The translations under genes were made by a program, and so were the position numbers. 64,000 nt of DNA from positions 650,501-714,500 of the forward strand of contig JAHDVF020000016.1 of assembly GCA_022606425.2 (NCBI GenBank), written 5' to 3'. The notes beneath the pieces are model-generated. The model was given only the letters and a program-made list of their open reading frames with translations, was not told the origin of the DNA and did no database searches. Of this stretch, positions 1 through 13,800 are shown piece by piece. The stretch comes from Lepidostoma basale (lineage: Eukaryota; Arthropoda; Insecta; Trichoptera; Lepidostomatidae). Each line of letters opens with the position of its first letter. Within the stretch, counting starts at the first letter, position 1.

Positions 1-61
1 TGATTTTTAGCATGAATTTATTAGTTTAATTGTAAGTCTTGGTTTTGATTTGATCTGATAG

Positions 62-208
62 GTACCCGGGGGGACATCTAATAAGCAAGGGTGGGAGTGC
101 GGAGGTGTATCTGGCTGTATATATGGACTGACTATGCGTTACACTTGCGGGCTAATCTCAGCGATGTACCGAGCTCAGGCGGCCGTGTCTGGAATCACTT
201 TATTATAA
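62..208 (+). CDS. Possible terminal exon of a gene lying to the left
   Basis: After ATCTGATAG a frame is open for 48 codons to TAA, in GC-rich sequence unlike its flanks: VPGGTSNKQGWECGGVSGCI, then YGLTMRYTCGLISAMYRAQA and AVSGITLL. The other frames on both strands are broken. Cys-rich with a hydrophobic end; no family recognised. The support is composition, open frame and acceptor only, so a chance frame in a GC-rich repeat is a real alternative. Confidence 0.3.
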   Translation, partial: VPGGTSNKQGWECGGVSGCIYGLTMRYTCGLISAMYRAQAAVSGITLL

Positions 209-735
209 TTTAGAGCATTTTATCATTCCTCTTCTCTCTCCAATGCGGAACAGCTACTGTCTCACATTTGGTATTTAAAATTAAGAAGAAAGCGTATATT
301 TTACATATTATTATGTTGGAATAATTTTTAAGAAGCAAAGGAAAACGAAAGAACAAAGTTTGAAATTTGTAAAAAAGTTTTATTTGTGCGAGGCAGTGTC
401 AACAGAGTATTTCACAATTCATATTTTTTTTACAATAATACAAATAATAATCTAGCAAAGTAATACATATTTACGTACTCTATATCATATTATGTTATTA
501 AATTGTGGAATACAATATCTCTGTTCATTTCATTGCAACTTAATCCCCATGAAAATACAATTTACAAAAGCAGCATTCCCCTTTCTGGTTATAAAGAAAG
601 ATAATTTCAAGTGAGTATGCAATATCATTTATCAGATAAAATAATAAGATATACTTCAAAGACTTATTGCGCATATATGGATGAGTCACAATGCGTGATG
701 GACATGAGTGCGAATAGAAAGAAATTTGAGTAAGT
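209..735. other. AT-rich stretch without recognised genes
   Basis: Long A/T runs, no open frame of note and no clear repeat family on reading. Confidence 0.5.
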
Positions 736-739
736 TACC

Positions 740-1345
740 AAGTAGAAGATGGAAAAATGGATAAAGACATGGAAAGAGGGGTTGCTGCTGGGAACAAAAC
801 AAAAGGTGCACTCTAAAGTCATCACTGCATATAGAAATATATCCACTGAAGCAAAGATGGCAATACATGATGCAGTTCTAGTGCAAACCCTTATGTATGG
901 AAGTGAAGCTTGGAGCTGGCAGCAGAAGGATTAAAATAGGGTAAATGCTGTAAAAATGAGATCACTGAGAAAAATGTGCAGGAAAATGTTGTATATAGAA
1001 CAGTAAAGCAGATGATTGCATCATAAGAAAAATGAAAAAAGAATCCCTGAGATGGTTTGAATATATGGAAAGAATGGATGAGAGAAGAATGGTTAAAATT
1101 TGTATACAAGCAGTGTGATTGGAAAAAGAAGTCGAGGATGACCCAGGAAAGCATGATCGTATCAAAATAAGAAATAATTAAAGGACAGCTACATTTGAAG
1201 ATGGAAAAATCGATGAGCTTGCATGTTATGATGTATAAAAGAAAAGAAAGCTCAAGAGGTATACCATCTTGGGACAGAGCAGTATGGCAGTCCATCCTCT
1301 CTACCTACCCCTCCAGGAAATGGAGTGATGGTTAGTTAATTATGA
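740..1345 (+). mobile_element. LINE (RTE-like) 3'-end relic
   Basis: Frames with stops encode AMIHDAVLVQTLMYGSEAWS-like sequence (AIHDAVLVQTLMYGSEAWSW), then NRVNAVKMRSLRK and pieces of the SRGRPRKAWHDQ and SAYP parts. It ends with the family 3' terminus GTGATGGTTAGTTAATT. Same family as 62.3 kb, with many stops and frameshifts. Lies beyond the 3' end of the PDE10-like gene. Confidence 0.75.
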
Positions 1346-1499
1346 ATGAGTCACGAATGACTTTGTTAAATTTGATTGCACAAATGTAATTAATCAACTT
1401 ATTTTTTTTTACTATAACCTTTTTTTGCTTTCACACCATTTCACATATTTATTTTTACTCAAGTAGTATCGCAATATTATTAAATCAAATTATTTCATA

Positions 1500-1505
1500 T
1501 TTATT
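1500..1505 (-). promoter_or_regulatory. Candidate polyadenylation signal of the PDE10-like gene
   Basis: AATAAA on the minus strand about 160 nt after the TGA. It is the first canonical hexamer in sequence not clearly derived from a repeat, but AT-rich DNA produces such hexamers often. Confidence 0.35.
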
Positions 1506-1666
1506 ATATAATACAATATTCCTTGCAAGTTTGGCGCGGCATAAATAACCAAATAAGAAGTATACCCAAAGATACAAGTTATAAAAATAAAGACCACATG
1601 CGAAACTCCACCATAAAGATGAATCAGTATAAAAAAAGTAAGGAGATATTCAAAATGTAGTTCATC

Positions 1667-1808
1667 TCATTCAATGAGCATCTCTTGAGGAGGCTGTGGG
1701 GGCTGATTCCTGCTCACAGGCGCGGTAGTGCGTGTGTAGGATTCCCGCTGCGTCCACAACTTCCGGCCACGAAGTTCATTCAGCTCCTGCCAACTCTCTT
1801 GAGCTTTG
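1667..1808 (-). CDS. PDE10-like terminal exon 13 (residues 720-766)
   Basis: Acceptor TGTTTTACAG; reads KAQESWQELNELRGRKLWTQ and ends in a Pro/Gln-rich tail, PPQPPQEMLIE, then TGA. SWQELNELRG corresponds to LSQWEKVIRG of PDE10A. A copy of a foldback element begins about 15 bp upstream of the acceptor, so the branch-point region is probably transposon DNA. Confidence 0.87.
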
Positions 1809-4800
1809 CTGTAAAACACAAACTTTATAAGGATTAATTGTATCTCAATAGAGACGAAGATGTAAATTGTTTTCTGGGGAACTAGTCGGAACAGAATGTG
1901 GTGGCCGAGGTGCTTACAGGACTTATGACCTGTCATTGGTTGGGTTGAGCGATCGCATTATGTTTAACAACATTCCCCATTCTACCTTTCTTGTGACCAC
2001 CACGTCTGACAAATTTTTGGAACTTGTATATATACCAGAATCCCGCGCTTATCTTTACATTTTTTTAAGTTCACTCTACACTAGCGTCATCTATTAAGAT
2101 TGGGAACCATTAAGCAGAAAATCTTTATTAATGCACTGTGAAAGGCTTTGCAAATCATACAGTACTAGATTACGCCTGGAGATGTCTCTCCAATTTTTAT
2201 ACCTTAACTTGGACCAGTTATTTTATACAACATTTTGAATGTATACAAATTCTTGTAGACAAATACTGGATTATACCCATTGCGGATAATTTTTTTTTTT
2301 TTTATAAGGATTAATTGTATCTCAATAGAGACGAAGATGTAAATTGTTTTCTGGGAACTAGTGGGATTAATTAATAATTAACTAATTAATCCTTATAAAA
2401 AAAAAATTATTAGCAATGGGTAAAATCCAGTATTTATCTACAAGAATTTGTATACATTCAAAATGTTAAAAAACTTTAATTTATTAAAATGTTTAGATGT
2501 TTTATATGGCTTGCAGGTACAAAATTATATTACATTTATTAATGAGTGTTTGATTAATTGATATTGCTCTTTCCTTTATTACTTTCTCTTTACTTAACTT
2601 TGAATAGGTTGGAAAATACTTATTTCACATTTAATATTTATGTTTTTCATTCTATCAGTTATGCCTTCTATCAATTTTTACGCTTAATTTTTATAGTAAA
2701 AGTCTTTTTTTTTTTGTAGAAAAATGCACTATTTAAATATCTTTCAACGAAATCTCCCTGTCACCTTAATAGAGGTAACTACTCATACTTTGAAACGGAA
2801 ATGTTTTTTTTTATTATGCGGTACCCTAAGCACTTGGGCTAAAATAACAGTTTTTTTTTTCAAATGTGTTATATTTCGGAAAGTGGTGTCCTCTCATAGA
2901 AGGTACAAAATGTGAATACTTTCCAGTGATTGGGTTTGAGTGCAAGACATTGGAATGTTACCAAGTTCCTACCGCAAGCAAGCTCATAAACAAATTGGCA
3001 GAATGACAATTTCTTGTTTATTTCTTTATACTCATTTTAGAATTAAGAATCGCGTCCTAAAACAGAGTAACCAGAATAAATTCTCTAGATTGTACAAACC
3101 GTGTATCGCATAAATACTTCATAATGATTTTACGCGCCAAAGTCGTGCGTTTATATAAAATAATTATAATCATTAGTGCAATGAAAGGGATAAACTTTTC
3201 ATATAAATGATTTAAAAATATTTTTTACACATTTCATCGCAGAGAATACGTATTTTTAAAATAATTAGTCTTCTTTTTTACATGGATGTCATTTTTTTTC
3301 ATTTATACAAAACAGTGGCTACTGCAGTTATGTGCCTACAGAGTACGTGCTGAAAATTACGCAAAGGGGGCGTGATAAACAACATTTATGCTTATCTCAT
3401 TGTCACTTTTTGTATATTCGTCAAATTAATTTTCAAGTTTGACATTTCAAAAATATTCAAATTTTAAACGTGTGTTTACATTGTACAAAATACATTAATT
3501 ATTAATTTATTACAGCGTCAAGTACCTAAATAGTAGAAAATAAGTGATACGTACATGCAGTACTCTGTCATGGCTGCCGTCCCGCCCACCACCGTCTGCA
3601 ACAGCAGGAGGCAGGGTAACACCACGATCTGCAAAAACTGGATCTGGTCTGTTGCTTGGCTGGAGCTTTTTGTGCGGTCCATCATGCTAAGGGGAATGTA
3701 GCCCATCTCCCTCTCCCGATCTCCCTGAACAATCAGACAACAGGACGATGAGCACTTTGATAGTTGTATGAATGTTGAATGTTCGCTGTAGAAGATTCAA
3801 TACCACTAGTTGTAACCTGTGAAATATTTACAGAAGAAAAGATTTTCTACCCTTCAAAATCTCGGTTCACTGTACAATCGTAATTAGTTATAACTTTTAA
3901 CTTTTAATGTAAATGACTATTTTTTTCACACACGTTAAAAACTTCACAATTAACAACACCAAATTGTTCTTCTTTTGTTTTCTACACTATTGTCATACGA
4001 CAATAATCAGAACAAATTTCTAAATAATCCAGAAACGTTCTCGGGCTTGCGCACCGTGTGTATTTCGAATTACTTTCGGAGAGAATCGAAGTTTTCCTCT
4101 CTCGCTCTCTTGTATTCAAAATATTCTTATATCTTTCTTGGCGACATCAGAGTTTTTGTCTATTTATATTAAGATGATATAACAGGTAGCCACGTGAGTG
4201 ACAAATATAATTTTTATTTTTTACGCACCTGCCCGAGGATTTTAAATTAAGAACATCAATCATCCGGAGTAATCGCATTTTATCACGACGAACCTGTATG
4301 TAAAATTCCTCATAGAGTTTTTCTGTGATTTTCTTGACAATGTGGAAGGGTTTCCCCTGCACGGCGAGGTCGCAGGAGGTCATCATGATGCCCTTAGCCA
4401 GCCGGCGGTGGTCGGGCCTGCCGAGGTCGAAAGTCTTTTCGGCGCTGAGAGGCGCCACCTGCGCGCGCAGCCTGAAGTGGATGGCCAGGTCCGTGCACAA
4501 GATATTGAACTTTATCTCGTCCAGCACTTCTGCGGATTCCTCCGGGCTCAGATCGGAGAGGAGATCCTTATCCTGGAAGTTAAAACTTGTTTCAACCGCA
4601 AGAGGAAATTATGCCATTTATAATAAAAAAACAGATTAATCTCAAGCAAAAATCTCACTATAAATTCCTTGGTCAATGGCGTCTTGAAAGTATTAAGATT
4701 CTACATCACATTCTTTAAAAATATTATGTAAAATTTTCAGTGTAGAGAGGTTAGGTAGCCAAATTGATATACCAGCACTACGAAAACATAAATGTATAAA

Positions 4801-7800
4801 ATATTAAAATGTTTTTTATACGTATACAAGGAGTAATAATACAACCGTAGTCGTATTTTACATTAATTTCACATTTATAATCGAAATAAAACAAGACCAC
4901 AGCACGAGACACATGTAACTTCAAGGATTCCAATACTACATACGGCCCCATAAATCTCCATGTTGCAAATATTGTTTATGGTGCTTACGGCCTGGTAAAT
5001 CCAATACTTTCAAGACGGCACTGGTTCAGTTGCCTTGCTGTTGATTTTTGGCAACCTAAACATAAGTTTATCAGTAATATTCGGCGGTTTGTAAGAGAGA
5101 AAACTGGCTTGGCGAGATTGATTCTAGATTATTCCTATATTTTCCCTTTCACAGCACATTTAAAAAAATGGAAGTAAATATAAGATGTATGTAGCAGTAA
5201 CTATAATCATTTTCCTGGTGATGAAGTAGTGGTGGTTCTCCAGGATGGAGTCGGAGTACATGGCGGCCAACGGGTCGCGCGTCTCCACCAGGAAACTGTT
5301 GTTCACCCCTGGGTGATCGATATCGTGGCACAGTCCACCCAGCATCAGGGCCACCATCTGCAACATGGCGCACGGTAGTCATATATAATATTATATATTA
5401 AGGAGTCCTGTTTATTTAATCAATATGTTATTATAATATTTTCAGGTGATATCGTAAGTAAAAAACTATTACTTCGATATTTAGCCACGATTTAAGAAGT
5501 TGTGAAACTTTTCGTCGATATTTAGCCACGATTTAAGAATTCGTGAAACTTTTCATCGATATTTAGCCACGATTTAAGAAGTCGTGAAACTTTTCGTCGA
5601 TATTTAGCCACGATTTAAGAAGTCGTGAAACTTTTCGTCGATATTTAGCAACGATTTAAGAACCTATGAAACTTTTCATCGATATTTAGCCACGATTTAA
5701 GAAGTCGTGAAACTTTTCGTCGATATTTAGCCACGATTTGAGAAGTCGTGAAACTTTTCGTCGATATTTAGCCACGATTAAAGACGTTATGAAATCATTT
5801 TGTCGATGTTTAGTCATGAATTAAAACATATAAACTGTTTAATCCATTTTAGCCGTTACTTTGAGTTTCCAAAATTATTTCGTCGATATTTATCCACGAT
5901 TTGGAAAGTTATACAATTATTTTGCGGATAATTTAATCAAAAATAAAGATTAAAAATAACTTCCGTCCTCGTGCTGGTTTCACTCGAGTGGATAGGTTTA
6001 CCTCGAGCTTATTGAAGCGCGCGCTCCTGATGAGGATGTTGTACATGGTGTGGGTGAAGGTGAAGGCGTGCTCCGTGTTGTGGTAAGGGTTCCGGCGGTA
6101 CGTGTTGAGCACGGAGATGATGAAGTCGGACAGGACGAGCGTGTCGAACTTCACCCCGCCCGAAAGGCGCGTCACCATGTACATCAGCAGCTCCGGGGCC
6201 TGCGCCATATAGTCCGGCTGCACGTACCAATCGAACCTGTACCACACAACCTCATTAGCAATCTCTCGCTCCCTGCTGCGAACTTCTGAATCACTTCTAA
6301 AGACCATTCGTCCAACTTCGTAACGATCTTGGACAGACGCCCACTTTTAATATTATTTCGGCGTAGGATTTAGCCTTCTCCAGCAGTCCTCCACTGGCTC
6401 CTGTCCCTGGCCATCTCACTCCTTTCTCCAGGTTTATAGGGGAGTACGAGTTTCGAGGCGATTGTGTCGGTGTTCGTAATCATGTGATCATTTACCATGC
6501 AGGGTGATTAACCCTACGATGAACCTTCCTCCTATCCACACATAGTCATCTACTGTAGTGATGTCAGTGTCAAACTGTGGAAGTATTTGTAGCAAATTAA
6601 TACAGCTTCGTCGAAAACGAATTTTTTCAACATTTGCAAGCATTTTTCATACGTTCCATAAATTCCTGACATTTACGAAATAAAAAAATATATAAATTAA
6701 AAAACTATGTACATAGAATAATCTATAATAAACTGTTATTGGCAAATTTAAAAATTGTCGTCTTAAGCTCAATGAATGAAAATACTTTTAGGGTACGGCC
6801 ACGCCGAAGTGCCTGCGTCGGAGGCTAGGGGGACATCAGATCTGGCGAACCAACCAACATTATGGCGTACTATGGGACCGGCCACACTATAAGGTTCGCG
6901 CCAAGCGAGTGATCACAAGCCACCTGCGTAAAGACGCCAACCTAGCCTCCGATCCTGGCACTTAGGTGTGGCCGTACCCTTAGCGAATATCGAGCTATAG
7001 GTAGGTACTCCACAAACAAGCGCTAGAGTAGGTACCTACTCGTACATAAAAATTCGCATTGATTAATAATTAATTATTTTCAAATCGAGGGGTTCTTTCA
7101 GAATAAATCACGTTTTTATGAAGTAATAAACTGCTCTGTTTGTAATGGGTGACGTCGGTAAGTAAGCTTTAAGAGGGGGTTCTTACTCGTCAAACTTGGG
7201 CGGCAATTCCGTGATCGGATTTTTCATCACTCTCTCCAAATCGTGTTCGCAAGCCTTCAGTTGCCTCGAAAGCAAATTTCCGTAAATCGAGTTTAGATTT
7301 TTCTAGAAATAATTGTGAAACAAACGAATAAAATATTATACATTTTTACACAATTAAAAAAAAGTAAGAAATTGTGAAGAGTTATGTAGCAGAATATGAA
7401 ACACTTACCGCAGCGACGTACTTTTTCTGAAGATTGGAGTATTGCACTATCTGGGTGCAGTACTGGGCGATTATAGTGAAGGATTCCTGGTCTTCGACGG
7501 TAAACACCTCTTCATTCAGTTTGTTCATGACGGATATCACACCTGACGGGAAAACGGGGCTCATTACCTATACGAGTAGATACCCGTTGCTCTATCCCGT
7601 TATTCTATACTCGTATACAATTCCATTGGGGCGTGCTAGGGACTTACTTGAGTATGCATTCTCGAACAGCCAGATATTTGCAAATACATTTCTCTCGCAT
7701 TTACTCTCTCTATTTAATGTGTTTGTATTTGTAAGTGCTGAGCATATAAGGGAAAAATAGAGTAGTTTAAATGTGTGTTGGTGTCCCCTTTGATTTGCTT

Positions 7801-10800
7801 AAATGCTATCGAAGTCAGTCCCGGATAGACGAGGAAGGGGCCTAGGAAGTGAACGAGCGAGGCTGACGAAAGGGCGCCTCTGCGCCCTATAACAGCCTCG
7901 GGTAAGTAGTTGGTACTCTACTAATGCATTTATCTATACTAGTTAGAGTCTTATCGTATTTTTTCTCAGTCTGCGGAGATTAGCAAATGAGGTCAATGTA
8001 GTGTCGCCTTACCGATGACCTTGTTCTTGTCATGCAGGGGTATGCAGAGCACGGAGCGCACGATGCCGCCCGTGACGGGGTCCACCGTCTTGTGGAAGCG
8101 CCCGTCTGAGTACACGTCCTTGACGTTCACCATACTCCCGGAGTTGGCCGCCAGCCCGTGCGGGGTGTCCGTATGAGACAGGCTAGTCAGGAAATACCAA
8201 CATGTATTTTTTAAACAAGCATACGAGAATATCCTACGAAATTCAGTCCTCGGGTATTTTAGCCACATCAGAGATAAACTATTTTACTTTCTTTATCGAC
8301 GAGGAGTCTGGTGGCCCATTTTTGGATGAATAACTGTGTGAACAAGCAAACGATACTAATCCACAAGAAATACATCAACACCAAATACATCGCGAAAAAG
8401 TCACTGTTTGGTGTAAATTTTGATCGGGTGAAATCATCGGTCCGTACTTCTTCCAAAACGAGAAACTTCTTCCTAAAGAGGGTATGGTTATCTCACGCGG
8501 CGGCAACGCGAACTGCCCACTGAGATCGTGCGAATTAACCTCTTTAAACTTCTTCCTTTGGGGCTATCGTAAATAGCAGATCTATGCGTATAAACCGTAA
8601 ATGCCATCAAAGTCAACATGACGAACGCTATTCAGCAAATTCAGGATGCGGGATGTAGCTGGGCGATTGTGGTACCTGACTTTGATCTTCTTCTTGGGGA
8701 TGAAGGCGGTGTTGGCCTCCCAGCTCTCGTCGTACTCGTCCGCGATGACCTGCTCCCCCACGTAGTCCGGGTCCACGATGTACAGCGTGCTGCGGGCCGC
8801 CTTCAGGCACTGCCGCGAGATGCTCTGCGGGCATCACAAGCCGTCTCAAGGGGTCGTAAAAAATAACCTCTCAGGATAAATAAAAATACGCACCGTGGAG
8901 ATATCCAAGCTCGAACAATGGATTTTATTGCGTCACTCATCGATATTCTTGAATTCAATTATCCAATCATTTTATTTGAGTGCACAATGATATTCTTTTG
9001 CCGACTTTTATGTATGGTAGAAGAAGGATGAATATTGAATAAATACAGTAGATATTAGATATCTTTTAGACAAATGTGTGGTCAATCTATATATGATAGA
9101 GTATAAAATGCAAATATAAGCAGTCAATGCAGTGCGAATGAATGTGTTATGGACAAAATTATGAAAGAGTCATGAAACTGGTTTGGACACATGGAAAGAA
9201 ATAATGATTAAGAAGCTATAATATATATTAACGACGTAATCGTAATCTATATATTAACGACATAAGACCGAGGAAAACATGGCACGGTCAAATCAATGTC
9301 GGCCATGTCCGAGTAACGTCCGGTGACGTTACGGCCGAGCATAACAAGAAGAATGAATGTAGAGGGATTGAGAGATGTGATGATTTTAAATCGAGAAAAA
9401 AGTACCAGCGGGCGAGCATAACAAGAAGAATGAATGTAGAGGGATTGAGAAATGTGATGATTCAGGAAAGAAGAGTGTGGCGGTCCTTTTTTTCTGCCTA
9501 CCCCTAAGGGGAGATAGCGTGATGGTTAGTTAGTTTTTATTTAAGCTTAAGGATAATTAAACTTTGTAAAAACCCGCTTTTAATACATTTTTATTAAAAT
9601 TAAAATAATGCAAACAATAATATTCGGAAATATACCATTGACTAATAATTTTGTTCCGAGATGGCGCTTGAATGTTGGATCAGTAACGCTGACGATAATG
9701 ATTTTATTATTACTACTAATTTTCACAGAATTCAATAAAGTTCGTATATCAGAATTGTAAAGGGTCGTAAGTCGGGGTTGTAAGATTTAGTGTAATTCTG
9801 ACTCACGAGCATCTCAAAGATCATCTTGTCGAGGTTGACCTGGTCGGAGAAGTAGAAGACGAGCAGGTTGAGCAGCTCCCTGTTGATGTAGAGCTGCTTC
9901 TCCAGGGACACGCGCTCGTTGGCCTGGTGCACCGCCGCCCCCACCCACCCTGCGCAGCACTGCGCCGCCCTCAGTTGTTCCTGGACAACCACCCCACAAC
10001 ACATTCGTAATTCCTACATTTCATGATTTGGAAAGAGATGTTTTTATGAATTAAGGCCGCCGGGAGAGTTAACAAGAGACGCGCAGACGTAAAATTGACT
10101 CTTATCAACTCTCCCGGTGGCAATTTTATTAAATCATTTGAGATTACGAGTCGGTGAGAATCAAAGCTACATCGATGATGTTACGGTCACTGTCCAGTGT
10201 AAATGGACCTTTCATCATCTCAAGGGCGCTGTACAAATGGTCGGACGGGCGCTGATTAGAACGTTTCAAGTCTCGATCTGAACACTGACGGGCTTACAAT
10301 GCTCTCAATGCCTGCGGGAAGATAATTCCGGGCTAAGAGTGCTTGTTCACCGGAGCAGAGCGAGGTGGCGGAGCGGTGAACGAGGTAAAAATCCACCAAT
10401 AGAATTGCATAAAATCTCCGCTCCTCTTCAGTGGACAGGGAGTTGCGAACTAGTTTAAAAATTCATACAAAACCGGGAAGCGGAGCGGGGGAGCGGACTC
10501 GCGGCCTAGCTCTGCGTATGGAATAACACAGTCCGCAACTCCGTTCCGCTACCTAGCTCCGCGTCTATGGACAGAAACAGTCCACAACTCCGCTCCGCAT
10601 TACTCCCTCGCTCGGCTCCGGTGGACAGGCACCCTAATTGCGGGTTCGACACTCCGCGCACTCTCCACATCACGCACAAATGCGTGATCGGCAGTCAACC
10701 TGTTAATAAATATATTCTTACAAAGACTTTATTGACGGTTAAGGTGTTAACAATGGAATTCCATTATTAATTTGGAAGGACCGTTTTTGTAACACTCTGA

Positions 10801-13800
10801 GTATCCTCTTTATTTATTATATATTTTGACAAACAAAAAAAGTTCACAACATGTTTCGGGGGTGACTTATATCCTCAGGTGTGAAATATAGGGTGTTTTT
10901 TTTAGAAGTATACAATATATATTTAAAATGAAAAAGAAACACATTAAAATAATGTTCATGTCTATGATATTGGCTTTATTTAATAGATAATTTTATGTCA
11001 TTATTGTATAAATATGATTTCGAGCATATGAGCGCCACGGCTAGCTCGAATGAAGCGCAATCGTGAAATCCAATTTTCGACAATTGTCGTCTTTGTGGAT
11101 GCGTATTATCCACTAGAGTGTACGTGGTGCGAAAACGATTCATGGTCTTCCGAATAACTTGTTCGGATGGACGATTATGTCGACCGTAAAATGGACGTAG
11201 TGCAGTTTAGCGAACCGAACCATGAATTTCAAAATAAATTTTCACAATTTGCAAGCGCTGTTCTGACGTCAGTCTATTCATGGTGAAATGGCAAAACGTA
11301 CTGACTACTGACTACAAATCAACTGTCAACTTTCAAATTGACTGTCTGTAGAAACAATGTTGCCAGTTTAAAAACCAAACCTCTTAAAAATTACTTTATT
11401 TAACTTATCTATAGTAGGAAGGCTTATAAAGTAAACATATACGAGTATTTTAATGAGGACGGAGGTGTTAAGAGAATATGTAAACAGTGTAACATATTCT
11501 CATTACAAATTAACAGTGAAATTCCAGTGTTAACGCCTCAACCTTCAATAAAGTGTTTATTAGTACATATATATTTATTAACAGGTTGACTGCCGATCAC
11601 GCGTTTGTGCGTGATGTGGAGAGGGCGCCGAGTGCCGATCACGCAACTACGCGTGAGTAGGTATAAACAGTGTTGTGTAATTCACCTCGTAGAATGGGTC
11701 GTCGTTGGTCCGGTAGAGCTCCAAAACAGCGTAGCAGGTGTTGTCCGGTTGGACCACAGGGAGGCAGAGCGCCGTCTTGGCGTCCGGCCACAGCATCCCC
11801 TCGCTGAAGCGCGTGTCCGTCGCGGTATCCTCGATGATCACGAACTGCTTCGTGGCCGCCGCGTGCCCCGCCATCGTCTGGCCCTCGCCTACAGATGGAC
11901 GGACACGGTACCAGACACCGCGGACCTCAATACGGACTCGCGAGCTTGTCTTGGTATTTCATTAACAAGCTTCGACTCCTCTCTAACTAACTAAACTAAT
12001 AAACCATCACGCCGTTTCCCCGGAGGGGTATGCAGAGAGGATAGACCGCCACACCGTTCTGTCCTGACATACCTCTTTAGCATCCTCCACATTCATACAT
12101 CGTAAAATGCACACTCGTCGATTCTTCCGACTTCGAATGTGACCGCCTTTCAGAATTTTATTAATTTGATCATGCCATGCTTTCCTTGGTCTTCCACGAC
12201 TTCTCTTTCCTCTCTGACTGCTTGTATAAAACATTTTAAACATTCTTCACTCGTCCATTCGTCCAAACCATCTCAGATATCTTTTTTTTTAATTTTACTT
12301 ATGATGCAATCATCTGCCTTACATTTCTTCCTTATTTCGTCGTTCCGTATTCTATCATATATCGTTTTCGCACACATTCTTCTCAGTGATCTCATTTCTA
12401 CGGCATTTATCCAATTATACAATTACATTTAATATCACGCACATCGTACATTACTTTCAATATTTGCTATAACAATATTTCAGTAATAATATTCATAATA
12501 TAAAACATATTTTTGTAAGAGTTCATTGTGAATTTTGAAAAAAAAAAGTTACAAAAAAGAAGCGTGTGTACTGCTAATGGCCTCGAAATTTTAACACTGT
12601 CCAAACAAAATGCCGAGAAACTACGAGTGACCCAAATAGCCATTTAAAGAGCCATGTTAGAATAAGCCTTAGAGACAGCGTTAGAAACGATATGGTGAGA
12701 GGAAAAAAATAATGGTTACTGACATCATCCACGTGTAGCAACTCTAAAATGGCAATTGGCTGACCAAGTAGCCAGAAGTTCAGATGAAAAATAAATTAGA
12801 AAGCTGCTGACTTGGATACCATGCCCGGCATAATCTGGATGCAGTCTGCATAAGACAGAGTGGCGTGGAAGCTAATAGAGGAGGCCTTTGTCCAGAAATG
12901 AACGGGAATAGGCTGAATGAAGCTAATAATGAGTTTTATTCCACTTATTTCCGATCAATTTCTGCAACACGTTACCATCTTCTCATCGGAATAAATAGAT
13001 ATAGTATTTATACCTACATTATTTTTTTAAATAAAATAAATCTAATAATTTGTTAATTAAAGTGTGTTTTTCCTGTGTCTAATTAACAAAACATTTAGAC
13101 GCTTCATGCAGAGAAACGAGGAGGAAAGTGAAGGGAATAGATTGGTGGACAACAGAACTCCCGACTAAAATACCGGCCAAGTTTTTCCTGATCGTTGGAT
13201 CGTCGAACTTCGTGTGGTGATGGCTTGATGTAAGAGTAGTAGACGAAAGAAATACAACCTAATAAAATTACATGTCTTAAACAATAATATGAAAATAAAA
13301 CTGAAGGTACACACGAATATCGTAGGGGAATGCGGGGTATGATAGAATATCGAGCAGATATACGAGTATTAGGAAGTTTATAAGTAATATTCAAAGCGTC
13401 CTTAATATTTAAAAAATCGGAATGTGGTATGCAGGATGATGGAAGATTACTTTAAAAAATACATAAAAATAGTGAGAACCAGACGAAACTAGGGGAGGTT
13501 TAATAAAACTAAATTTGGTTAATTTACAATGAAAACATAATTTACAGCGAACTTCTACCAAGAAATTTTAATAACGGATATTAATATTCCTATATTATGA
13601 TAACTGGAATAGAAATCAACGAAATCCAGTGAAAAACACCAAATATCTACCAATCAAATACTGGGGACAGCCATTTTCGGTGTTCTACTAAAAAATAGAG
13701 TAACACGGAGTACAAAAGAAATAAGAGATATTTCGGGATTGAGGTGCCCCCGATCCATTTTCTTCATCTATTTCCTCGGGGATGCGACGTGAGGGTTAGT

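Noticed and set aside
4147..4293. Read-through of exon 11 beyond 4294 to the CAG|GTGCGT donor
   Set aside because: It does not keep frame with exon 12, and the join at 4294 gives EEFYIQ-GDRERE, as in the family.
5475..5930. A CRISPR-like array
   Set aside because: Head-to-tail 41-bp units with no unique spacers, in a eukaryotic intron; it is a minisatellite.
8268..8456. Minus-strand frame that could extend exon 5 of the phosphodiesterase (KKFLVLEEVRTDD, then a hydrophobic stretch)
   Set aside because: An acceptor-like CTTTAG exists and phase would fit, but it would end the protein at a stop. Splicing to 8182 instead restores a GAF-B strand that matches PDE10A. Kept as intron.
13104..13394. 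96-codon minus-strand frame
   Set aside because: Tyr/Ile/Ser-rich as expected from AT-rich non-coding DNA; no splice signals or family resemblance.
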